From positions 210,803-274,802 of the forward strand of contig JAYEVF010000054.1 in the NCBI GenBank assembly GCA_036346355.1: DNA of 64,000 bases, given 5' to 3'. The notes beneath the pieces are model-generated. The model searched no databases, was not told the origin of the DNA, and was given only the letters and a program-made list of their open reading frames with translations. The translations under genes were made by a program, and so were the position numbers. Origin of the DNA: Rhipidocladum racemiflorum (taxonomy: Eukaryota > Streptophyta > Magnoliopsida > Poales > Poaceae). Shown here in pieces: positions 11,640-22,599 of this stretch. The first letter of the stretch is position 1. Each line of letters opens with the position of its first letter.

Positions 11640-11656
11640 GGTTTGCTCTGATACCA
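11640..11656 (-). promoter_or_regulatory. Primer-binding site of B (initiator-Met tRNA)
   Basis: The minus strand reads TGGTATCAGAGCAAACC, two bases inside the 5' LTR. TGGTATCAGAGC is complementary to the 3' end of plant initiator methionine tRNA, the usual primer of chromovirus reverse transcription. Confidence 0.92.
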
Positions 11657-11658
11657 CT

Positions 11659-12586
11659 TGATGGCGCCATGATGGCAATATGGGTGTCCCGATCTTTCGA
11701 TGAGAAACACACGATCGATTGGTTAGAGTCGACTTTGACGATCCGACTACACCGTACGACGACGATGCGTCTTAGCAATCGCTAAACCAACTCCAGCGGG
11801 TTATTGATCTTGCCGTGGGCACGATCAACCTGAACACGAGGTTCAATTCCTGCAAGCAACCGAAGAACAAGCAAGAACAATAGGATAAGCAATCTGAAAT
11901 TGCGGATAAAACTGGAAGCGAAACAAAGTGGAGTCTTATTGACGATCTTGACAAGGTGGCTGTCCAGCACAACTCGCAGGATCAAGTTTGCACTTGGCTA
12001 AACTAATCAAATAAAACCCAAAACCCTAAGGAGCCGATGTCTGGCTATTTATAAGAGGTAGGGGCGTGGGAAACACGTCCAAAGCAGTAGGATACCAACT
12101 ACAACTCTATTACAAGGCCCAAAGCCCAAGTCTTCTCGATTTGGAAAAGTGACGCCAATTGTTTTGCAGATTCCCGTTGACTCGGACGGAATTTGGGGAT
12201 GGGGTCGGATCCGTTGGAAAGAGGACGTCGAAACCTTTCCAACCAGTACTCATAGACCTCAAACACCCTTGTGGATCAAAAGTTATGGTCGTTTGAAGTT
12301 GGTGCTGTCCCGGAGGCCGAATCCGAGTTGAACTTGTGCACCGGAAGAATTGGCTTCATGCTTGACGTTTGGGAGTCCTTCTCCTTGGTTCCTAAGGACA
12401 ATAAAATCATCACAAGGATTAAATAGCATTCCATTCATTAAATTATTTGTATGCAGCCCGAGGAACGCATTCACCTGGTAATTGAATTGTCGTGCCCGAG
12501 CTCGAGTAATTGGCCCTTGTATGATATTGTTGGTTTCCATTGGGTTTGTAAGTATGGCCGTATCCATGGTAGTGATGTCCTCATCA
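11659..12586 (-). repeat. 5' LTR of B (928 bp)
   Basis: This is the partner of 4765-5692 with the same termini. It keeps the consensus version of the block that is altered in the 3' LTR (12456-12482), matching C1 and C2 at the peptide level (NYQVNAFLGLHTNN). Confidence 0.96.
12046..12054 (-). promoter_or_regulatory. Probable TATA box of the B 5' LTR
   Basis: The minus strand reads TTATAAATA, mid-LTR, at the place expected for an RNA polymerase II promoter that would transcribe element B. The same motif is in the 3' LTR near 5152-5160. Motif evidence only. Confidence 0.55.
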
Positions 12587-12591
12587 TAAGG
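12587..12591. repeat. Target-site duplication of B, right copy (taagg)
   Basis: This matches 4760-4764 and lies directly outside the B 5' LTR. Confidence 0.95.
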
Positions 12592-13700
12592 AATACTATG
12601 AACGATTGCAAAATCATTTGTTGCGTTGTGGTTTAGTTGAAGGTGAAGAAGCAACAGAGTTTAGGTTCATACGTGGACTTAATCAAGAAATTCAAGATGC
12701 TCTTATTGATGAAACATATAGTTCTCTTTCAGAATTGGTTGTATGTGCTTATAGAGTTGAAAATATGCTTGCTGAATCCTTGAAAGAATCATTAGCTTCA
12801 TTTGAGGCGCCCATTGTTGCACCTTCTTTTGTAGCTAACATTTTGCAGAAAAGTGAGCACCATCGAGAGAATGATGTAGAAGAGCATATGGAGAAAGAAA
12901 CGATTAGTACTACCCCATGTATATGTGAAGAGATAATAGTTGAAGAAACACCTACAACAGCTGATGAGAACTTACAAGGTAATATAACAGGTATGGACTT
13001 TACACATGGAGAAAATAATTTTGAAGAGCTAAAACTATCCACAAATCATGCTATCGTAGAGCAACTATTAGTGGAACCAATTGTTGATTTTCCTTTGTTA
13101 CAAGATGATTTGCTTGCTATTTCTTGTGATAAAGAAGAGTTGTGTGATAATACTTCACTTATATCCATGGCACAACTAGCGAATGGACATGTCACTTTTG
13201 TTAACACACTAGACACTTATGCTGAAAATAAACATGTCATTCACCTCACAAGCGAAAATGATGAGTTGAAATTGATGTCTTCTTTAGATACATTAGGTTA
13301 CATTGAATTTCATGGTCCATGTGATCTGAATTATTTAGAGGAGAGACTTTTTGTACATTCTGATTTGTCATGGTTATCACAAAACATCTTTTATGTTATT
13401 GGCAAAAATAGTGAGAAAGGAGAGTATAAAGCACATCGAGTTTACATTTGTTCAGATTTTAAACCTCCGTTTGCAATGCAACAATGTCATCAATTTAATA
13501 ATTGCCATATCACTAATCATGTCAGACCAAGTACATTTGGTTCCATTCACAAGTCACATGATAGTTTTAAAGAAAGGGAGGATACGGTTGATAGAAATTC
13601 TCGATCCATTGATTTCATTGCAAATGTGCATATTGCTTTGTTTCCTGTCATTACTAACATTTCACAGGACAATATGATGGAGTCGAGGACGACTCCACTT

Positions 13701-13714
13701 CAAGAAAGGGAGGA
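13701..13714 (+). other. Polypurine tract of D
   Basis: caagaaagggagga immediately precedes tgatgag, the LTR start. It has the same arrangement and nearly the same sequence as in C1, B and C2. Confidence 0.8.
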
Positions 13715-13888
13715 TGATGAGACCATGCTCATCATGGACAGAACTAACACTGCATACATATGGTCATCACCAAGTATTGCTACAGTTATATCAACTGCAT
13801 GGTTTCATCGACCCTCACCTTGGCCAGGACCATTAAGTTGGCGACACTTCACAGCATACTCTACTTCGTATACAACTACTACGATGGC
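13715..13888 (+). repeat. Truncated 3' LTR of D (174 bp)
   Basis: It begins TGATGAGACCATG after the polypurine tract, is unlike the other LTRs beyond the first bases, and is cut off at 13888, where satellite (ttccacaacgacgag) begins. No TG...CA end or target duplication remains on this side. Confidence 0.75.
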
Positions 13889-16800
13889 TTCCACAACGAC
13901 GAGTTCCTAAGCTGAAAAAAATCGAAAGCGATGCACGAAACGAAACTGAGTGACAAACACCCAGAATTAACTTACGATGTTCGCTTGTGCGTTTCAGCAC
14001 AATTCTGCACTCATTTTGAATACGTCCGAGTGAGTGCGAAACATCCCTCCGCGACGGGTCACAAGGGGTACTGCAAGCTGCGTCCGAATGAAAACGATGC
14101 ACGAAACGAAACTCGGTGTCAAACTCCCCGAATGGGCTTCATATACGACGACCCAGCCCGTTTCAGCAAGCATTTCGAGTACGACCGGCTCGAAGCGAAA
14201 CATTCATGCACATTGGGTCCCTAATGGTAATGTGAACTACATGCGTACTAGAATGGTGCAAAAAACAAAACATTGTTCCAAACATGCCGAATGAACTTCA
14301 TATATGCCCAAGCACATTTCGGCATGCGTTTTGAATCTTTACCAGTCGTGTGAAACATTCCTCCGCGACGAGTACTGTATGGTGCAAGGATTTTCACAAG
14401 AAAACGACGCATAAGATGAAGCTGAGTGTCAATCAACCAGAACGGACTTCATGTCTGCCTGGCTCATTTTAGCAAGCCATTTGGGCTCATCCGTGTGGGT
14501 GCGAAACCTACACGACAAATGGTACTACAAGTCACGTTCGTACCAGAACGAGCGAAAAGAAAGCTTGCGGCAGACACCCGAATAGCGTTCATGTGTGCCT
14601 AAGCTCATTTCGCATGCATTTCTGTTGCATCCGGTCGGTGCAAAACATTTCTCCGCGATAGGTGCCAACGGGTACTGCAAGCTGCGTGCGTATCAAAAGC
14701 GATGCACAGAAGGAAAATGTAGGCCAAACTGCGCTGGTGGACTTTCCATGCATTGCTGCTACAGTTCTTCATTCGCTTGAATACGTCCGAGTGAGTGTGG
14801 AAACGATGCACGAAAGGAAAATTGGTGTCAAACTCCCCGAATGGACATCATACTAATGCATTATCCCATTTCCACAAGCATTTCGAGTACGTCCGAGTCG
14901 ATGCGAAATATTAATGCACGATGGGTCCCTAATGGTACAGTAAACTACACGCAAGATCAAAACGGTGCACGAAACGAAACTTCGCTCCAATCGTGCCGAA
15001 TGAACTTCATATTTGCCCAAGCACATTCCGGCATGCATTTCGAGTCCGTCCGAGTTGTTGTGAAACATTTCTCCTCGATGAGCACGAACGAATACAACAA
15101 GCGGCGCCCGTTCGAAAACGTTGCACGAGATGAAACTGAGTGCCAAACACATCGAGTGGAATTCATATGTGCTCCCACTCATTTCGGCATGTGTTGTGAC
15201 TCATTTAGGCATGCATTGCGAATCCGTCCGAGTCGCCGTGAAATATTCCACAACGACGAGTTCCTAAGCTGAAAAAAATCGAAAGCGATGCACGAAACGA
15301 AACTGAGTGCCAAACACCCAGAATTAACTTACGATGTTCGCTTGTGCGTTTCAGCACAATTCTGCACTCATTTTGAATACGTCCGAGTGAGTGCGAAACA
15401 TCCCTCCGCGACGGGTCACAAGGGGTACTGCAAGCTGCGTCCGAATGAAAACGATGCACGAAACGAAACTCGGTGTCAAACTCCCCGAATGGGCTTCATA
15501 TACGACGACCCAGCCCGTTTCAGCAAGCATTTCGAGTACGACCGGCTCGAAGCGAAACATTCATGCACATTGGGTCCCTAATGGTAATGTGAACTACATG
15601 CGTACTAGAATGGTGCAAAAAACAAAACATTGTTCCAAACATGCCGAATGAACTTCATATATGCCCAAGCACATTTCGGCATGCGTTTTGAATCTTTACC
15701 AGTCGTGTGAAACATTCCTCCGCGACGAGTACTGTATGGTGCAAGGATTTTCACAAGAAAACGACGATAAGATGAAGCTGAGTGTCAATCAACCAGAATG
15801 GACTTCATGTCTGCCTAGCTCATTTTAGCAAGCCATTTGGGCTCATCCGTGTGGGTGCGAAACCTACACGACAAATGGTACTACAAGTCACGTTCGTACC
15901 AGAACGAGAACGAAAAAGAAAGCTTGCGGCAGACACCCGAATAAGCGTTCATGTGTGCCTAAGCTCATTTCGGCATGCATTTCTGTTGCATCCGGGTCGG
16001 TGCAAAACATTTCTCCGCGATAGGTGCCAACGGGTACTGCAAGCTGCGTGCGTATCAAAACGATGCACGGAAGGAAAATGTAGGCCAAACTGCGCGGGTG
16101 GACTTTCCATGCATTGCTGCTACAGTTCTTCATTCGTTTCGAATACGTCCGAGTGAGTGTGGAAACGATGCACGAAAGGAAAATTGGTGTCAAACTCCCC
16201 GAATGGACTTCATATATGCCCTATCCCATTTCCACAAGCATTTCGAGTACGTCCGAGTCGATGCGAAATATTAATGCACGATGGGTCCCTAATGGTACAG
16301 TAAACTACACGCGTACCAAAACGGTGCACGAAACGAAACTTCGTTCCAATCGTGCCGAATGAACTTCATATTTGCCCAAGCACATTCCGGCATGCATTTC
16401 GAGTCCGTCCGAGTTGTTGTGAAACATTTCTCCTCGATGAGCACGAACGAATACAACAAGCGGCGCCCGTTCGAAAACGTTGCACGAGATGAAACTGAGT
16501 GCCAAACACATCGAGTGGAATTCATATGTGCTCCCACTCATTTCGGCATGTGTTGTGACTCATTTAGGCATGCATTGCGAATCCGTCCGAGTCGCCATGA
16601 AATATTCCACAACGACGAGTTCCTAAGCTGAAAAAAATCGAAAGCGATGCATCGAAACGAAACTGAGTGACAAACACCCAGAATTAACTTACGATGTTAA
16701 ACGTGCGTTTCAGCACAATTCTGCACTCATTTTGAATACGTCCGAGTGAGTGCGAAACATTCCTCCGCGACGGGTCACAAGGGGTACTGCAAGCTGCGTC

Positions 16801-19800
16801 CGAATGAAAAGCGATGCACGAAACGAAACTCGGTGTCAAACTCCCCGAATGGGCTTCATATACGACGACCCAGCCCGTTTCAGCAAGCATTTCGAGTACG
16901 ACCGGCTCGAAGCGAAACATTCATGCACATTGGGTCCCTAATGGTAATGTGAACTACATGCGTACTAGAATGGTGCAAAAACAAAACATTGTTCCAAACA
17001 TGCCGAATGAACTTCATATATGCCCAAGCACATTTCGGCATGCGTTTTGAATCTTTACCAGTCGTGTGAAACATTCCTCCGACGAGTACTGTATGGTGCA
17101 AGGATTTTCACAAGAAAACGACGCATAAGATGAAGCTGAGTGTCAATCAACCAGAATGGACTTCATGTCTGCCTAGCTCATTTTAGCAAGCCATTTGGGC
17201 TCATCCGTGTGGGTGCGAAACCTACCACGACAAATGGTACTACAAGTCACGTTCGTACCAGAACGAACGAAAAGAAAGCTTGCGGCAGACACCCCGAATA
17301 GCGTTCATGTGTGCCTAAGCTCATTTCGGCATGCATTTCTGTTGCATCCGGGTCGGTGCAAAACATTTCTCCGCGATAGGTGCCAACGGGTACTGCAAGC
17401 TGCGTGCATATCAAAACGATGCACAGAAGGAAAATGTAGGCCAAACTGCGCGGGTGGACTTTCCATGCATTGCTGCTACAGTTCTTCATTCGTTTCGAAT
17501 ACGTCCGAGTGAGTGTGGAAACGATGCACGAAAGGAAAATTGGTGTCAAACTCCCCGAATGGACATCATATTAATGCATTATCCCATTTCCACAAGCATT
17601 TCGAGTACGTCCGAGTCGATGCGAAATATTAATGCACGATGGGTCCCTAATGGTACAGTAAACTACACGCGTACCAAAACGGTGCACGAAACGAAACTTC
17701 GTTCCAATCGTGCCGAATGAACTTCATATTTGCCCAAGCACATTCCGGCATGCATTTCGAGTCCGTCCGAGTTGTTGTGAAACATTTCTCCTCGATGAGC
17801 ACGAACGAATACAACAAGCGGCGCCCGTTCGAAAACGTTGCACGAGATGAAACTGAGTGCCAAACACATCGAGTGGAATTCATATGTGCTCCCACTCATT
17901 TCGGCATGTGTTGTGACTCATTTAGGCATGCATTGCGAATCCGTCCGAGTCGCCATGAAATATTCCACAACGACGAGTTCCTAAGCTGAAAAAAATCGAA
18001 AGCGATGCACGAAACGAAACTGAGTGACAAACACCCAGAATTAACTTACGATGTTCGCTTGTGCGTTTCAGCACAATTCTGCACTCATTTTGAATACGTC
18101 CGAGTGAGTGCGAAACATCCCTCCGCGACGGGTCACAAGGGGTACTGCAAGCTGCGTCCGAATGAAAACGATGCACGAAACGAAACTCGGTGTCAAACTC
18201 CCCGAATGGGCTTCATATACGACGACCCAGCCCGTTTCAGCAAGCATTTCGAGTACGACCGGCTCGAAGCGAAACATTCATGCACATTGGGTCCCTAATG
18301 GTAATGTGAACTACATGCGTACTAGAATGGTGCAAAAAACAAAACATTGTTCCAAACATGCCGAATGAACTTCATATATGCCCAAGCACATTTCGGCATG
18401 CGTTTTGAATCTTTACCAGTCGTGTGAAACATTCCTCCGCGACGAGTACTGTATGGTGCAAGGATTTTCACAAGAAAACGACGCATAAGATGAAGCTGAG
18501 TGTCAATCAACCAGAATGGACTTCATGTCTGCCTAGCTCATTTTAGCAAGCCATTTGGGCTCATCCGTGTGGGTGCGAAACCTACACGACAAATGGTACT
18601 ACAAGTCACGTTCGTACCAGAACGAGAACGAAAAGAAAGCTTGCGGCAGACACCCCGAATAGCGTTCATGTGTGCCTAAGCTCATTTCGGCATGCATTTC
18701 TGTTGCATCCGGGTCGGTGCAAAACATTTCTCCGCGATAGGTGCCAACGGGTACTGCAAGCTGCGTGCGTATCAAAACGATGCACGGAAGGAAAATGTAG
18801 GCCAAACTGCGCGGGTGGACTTTCCATGCATTGCTGCTACAGTTCTTCATTCGTTTCGAATACGTCCGAGTGAGTGTGGAAACGATGCACGAAAGGAAAA
18901 TTGGTGTCAAACTCCCCGAATGGACATCATATTAATGCATTATCCCATTTCCACAAGCATTTCGAGTACGTCCGAGTCGATGCGAAATATTAATGCACGA
19001 TGGGTCCCTAATGGTACAGTAAACTACACGCGTACCAAAACGGTGCACGAAACGAAACTTCGTTCCAATCGTGCCGAATGAACTTCATATTTGCCCAAGC
19101 ACATTCCGGCATGCATTTCGAGTCCGTCCGAGTTGTTGTGAAACATTTCTCCTCGATGAGCACGAACGAATACAACAAGCGGCGCCCGTTCGAAAACGTT
19201 GCACGAGATGAAACTGAGTGCCAAACACATCGAGTGGAATTCATATGTGCTCCCACTCATTTCGGCATGTGTTGTGACTCATTTAGGCATGCATTGCGAA
19301 TCCGTCCGAGTCGCCATGAAATATTCCACAACGACGAGTTCCTAAGCTGAAAAAAATCGAAAGCGATGCACGAAACGAAACTGAGTGACAAACACCCAGA
19401 ATTAACTTACGATGTTAAGCCAGCGTTTCAGCACAATTCTGCACTCATTTTGAATACGTCCGAGTGAGTGCGAAACATCCCTCCGCGACGGGTCACAAGG
19501 GGTACTGCAAGCTGCGTCCGAATGAAAACGATGCACGAAACGAAACTCGGTGTCAAACTCCCCGAATGGGCTTCATATACGACGACCCAGCCCGTTTCAG
19601 CAAGCATTTGAGTACGACCGGCTCGGCGAAACATTCATGCACATTGGGTCCCTAATGGTAATGTGAACTACATGCGTACTAGAATGGTGCAAAAAACAAA
19701 ACATTGTTCCAAACATGCCGAATGAACTTCATATATGCCCAAGCACATTTCGGCATGCGTTTTGAATCTTTACCAGTCGTGTGAAACATTCCTCCGCGAC

Positions 19801-22599
19801 GAGTACTGTATGGTGCAAGGATTTTCACAAGAAAACGACGCATAAGATGAAGCTGAGTGTCAATCAACCAGAATGGACTTCATGTCTGCCTAGCTCATTT
19901 TAGCAAGCCATTTGGGCTCATCCGTGTGGGTGCGAAACCTACACGACAAATGGTACTACAAGTCACGTTCGTACCAGAACGAGAACGAAAAGAAAGCTTG
20001 CGGCAGACACCCCGAATAGCATTCATGTGTGCCTAAGCTCATTTCGCATGCATTTCTGTTGCATCCGGTCGGTGCAAAACATTTCTCCGCGATAGGTGCC
20101 AACGGGTACTGCAAGCTGCGTCGCGTATCAAAACGATGCACGGAAGGAAAATGTAGGCCAAACTGCGCGGGTGGACTTTCCATGCATTGCTGCTACAGTT
20201 CTTCATTCGTTTCGAATACGTCCGAGTGAGTGTGGAAACGATGCACGAAAGGAAAATTGGTGTCAAACTCCCCGAATGGACTTCATATATGCCCTATCCC
20301 ATTTCCACAAGCATTTTGAGTGCGTCCGAGTCGATCACGAAATATTAATGCACGATGGGTCCCTAATGGTACAGTAAACTACACGCGTACCAAAACGGTG
20401 CACGAAACGAAACTTCGTTCCAATCGTGCCGAATGAACTTCATATTTGCCCAAGCACATTCCGGCATGCATTTCGAGTCCGTCCGAGTTGTTGTGAAACA
20501 TTTCTCCTCGATGAGCACGAACGAATACAACAAGCGGCGCCGTTCAAAACGTTGCACGAGATGAAACTGAGTGCCAAACACATCGAGTGGAATTCATATG
20601 TGCTCCCACTCATTTCGGCATGTGTTGTGACTCATTTAGGCATGCATTGCGAATCCGTCCAAGTCGCCGTGAAATATTCCACAACAACGAAGTTCCTAAG
20701 CTGAAAAAATCGAAGCGATGCACGAAAGCGAAACTGAGTGCCAAACACCCAGAATTAACTTACGATGTTAAGCGTGCGTTTCAGCACAATTCTGCACTCA
20801 TTTTGAATACGTCCGAGTGAGTGCGAAACATCCCTCCGCGACGGGTCACAAGGGGTACTGCAAGCTGCGTCCGAATGAAAACGATGCACGAAAGCGAAAC
20901 TCGTGTCAAACTCCCGAATGGGCTTCATATACGATTTACCCAGCCCGTTTCAGCAAGCATTTCGAGTACGACCGGCTCGAAGCGAAACATTCATGCACAT
21001 TGGGTCCCTAATGGTAATGTGAACTACATGCGTACTAGAATGGTGCAAAAAACAAAACATTGTTCCAAACATGGCGAATGAACTTCATATATGCCCAAGC
21101 ACATTTCGGCATGCGTTTTGAATCTTTACCAGTCGTGTGAAACATTCCTCCGCGACGAGTACTGTATGGTGCAAGGATTTTCACAAGAAAACGACGCATA
21201 AGATGAAGCTGAGTGTCAATCAACCAGAATGGACTTCATGTCTGCCTAGCTCATTTTAGCAAGCCATTTGGGCTCATCCGTGTGGGTGCGAAACCTACAC
21301 GACAAATGGTACTACAAGTCACGTTCGTACCAGAACGAGAACGAAAAGAAAGCTTGCGGCAGACACCCCGAATAGCATTCATGTGTGCCTAAGCTCATTT
21401 CGGCATGCATTTCTGTTGCATCCGGGTCGGTGCAAAACATTTCTCCGCGATAGGTGCCAACGGGTACTGCAAGCTGCGTGCGTATCAAAACGATGCACGG
21501 AAGGAAAATGTAGGCCAAACTGCGCGGGTGGACTTTCCATGCATTGCTGCTACAGTTCTTCATTCGTTTCGAATACGTCCGAGTGATTGTGGAAACGATG
21601 CACGAAAGGAAAATTGGTGTCAAACTCCCCGAATGGAGTTCATATATGCCCCTATCCCATTTCCACAAGCATTTCGAGTACGTCCGAGTCGATGCGAAAT
21701 ATTAATGCACGATGGGTCCCTAATGGTACAGTAAACTACACGCGTACCAAAACGGTGCACGAAACGAAACTTCGTTCCAATCGTGCCGAATGAACTTCAT
21801 ATTTGCCCAAGCACATTCCGGCATGCATTTCGAGTCCGTCCGAGTTGTTGTGAAACATTTCTCCTCGATGAGCACGAACGAATACAACAAGCGGCGCCCG
21901 TTCGAAAACGTTGCACGAGATGAAACTGAGTGCCAAACACATCGAGTGGAATTCATATGTGCTCCCACTCATTTCGGCATGTGTTGTGACTCATTTAGGC
22001 ATGCATTGCGAATCCGTCCAAGTCGCCGTGAAATATTCCACAACGACGAGTTCCTAAGCTGAAAAAAATCGAAAGCGATGCACGAAACGAAACTGAGTGC
22101 CAAACACCCAGAATTAACTTACGATATTCGCTTGTGCGTTTCAGCACAATTCTGCACTCATTTTGAATACGTCCGAGTGAGTGCGAAACATCCCTCCGCG
22201 ATGGGTAACACGGGGTACTGCAAGCTGCGTCCGAATGAAAACAATGCACGAAACGAAACTCGGTGTCAAACTCCCCGAATGGGCTTCATATACGACGACC
22301 CAGCCCATTTCAGCAAGCATTTCGAGTACGACCGGCTCGAAGCGAAACATTCATGCACATTGGGTCCCTAATGGTAATGTGAACTACTTGCGTACTAGAA
22401 TGGTGCAAAAAATAAAACATTGTTCCAAACATGCCGAATGAACTTCATATATGCCCAAGCACATTTCGGCATGCGTTTTGAATCTTTACCAGTCGTGTGA
22501 AACATTCCTCCGCGACGAGTACTGTATGGTGCAAGGATTTTCACAAGAAAACGACGCATAAGATGAAGCTGAGTGTCAATCAACCAGAATGGACTTCAT

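Larger units (their letters stand above)
10461..11658 (-). other. B 5' leader (untranslated region)
   Basis: This non-coding stretch lies between the primer-binding site and gag. The 250 bp or so nearest gag are homologous to the C2 leader (39230-39497). The rest is unrelated to C2 and contains two T-rich runs (10934-10953 and 11357-11375; A-rich on the element strand) on either side of a GC-rich minisatellite. I see no gene in it. Confidence 0.8.
4765..12586 (-). mobile_element. Complete CRM-like retrotransposon B, nested in D
   Basis: This 7,822-bp minus-strand element has two 928-bp LTRs, a primer-binding site (11640-11656), a 1.2-kb leader with a GC-rich minisatellite, gag (10460-9051), pol (9074-5389), a polypurine tract (5693-5705) and a 5-bp target duplication. 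The LTRs differ at about two scattered positions plus one clustered 27-bp block, so insertion is very recent. The coding region is nevertheless interrupted by several 1-bp deletions and a stop. It inserted into the gag of D, so D is older. Confidence 0.96.
4491..13888 (+). mobile_element. Non-autonomous, noaCRM-like element D, split by CRM B
   Basis: Two plus-strand pieces (4491-4764 and 12592-13888) become one continuous gag-like reading frame once element B and one copy of the 5-bp target duplication are removed. Downstream of gag there is about 1 kb of acidic, unrecognised coding sequence, then a polypurine tract and a CRM-like LTR start (tgatgag). There is no protease, RT or integrase. 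This matches the layout of the noaCRR/noaCRM elements known from grasses, which are thought to be moved by CRM enzymes. The 5' end is lost at 4491 and the 3' LTR is cut at 13888. Confidence 0.75.
12592..13910 (+). pseudogene. Element D gag, 3' part, plus unrecognised acidic region
   Basis: The frame resumes exactly from 4764 with EYYERLQNHLLRCGLVEGEEA, the C-terminal half of the capsid domain (CRM equivalent EEYYQELQIGMLRCGL), followed by FIRGLNQEIQDAL. From about residue 60 after the junction it becomes a long acidic region of some 300 residues that I do not recognise. It has no zinc knuckle and no protease or RT motif. It ends with ESRTTPLQEREDDE, the sequence that overlaps the polypurine tract and LTR start in CRM polyproteins (ESRTTQMQEGEDDE in B and C2). 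The frame then crosses the truncated LTR and stops at a TAA in satellite DNA (13908-13910). The gene has lost its 5' end and native stop, and B splits it. Confidence 0.8.

Noticed and set aside
12018..12030. Telomere-like aaaccctaa in the B LTRs
   Set aside because: There is a single degenerate copy in each LTR and no tandem run, so it is a chance match.
15527..15543. Possible CENP-B box (tttcgagtacgaccggc)
   Set aside because: Two core positions of the mammalian consensus do not fit (C instead of A, CCGG instead of CGGG), and plants have no established CENP-B-box system at centromeres.
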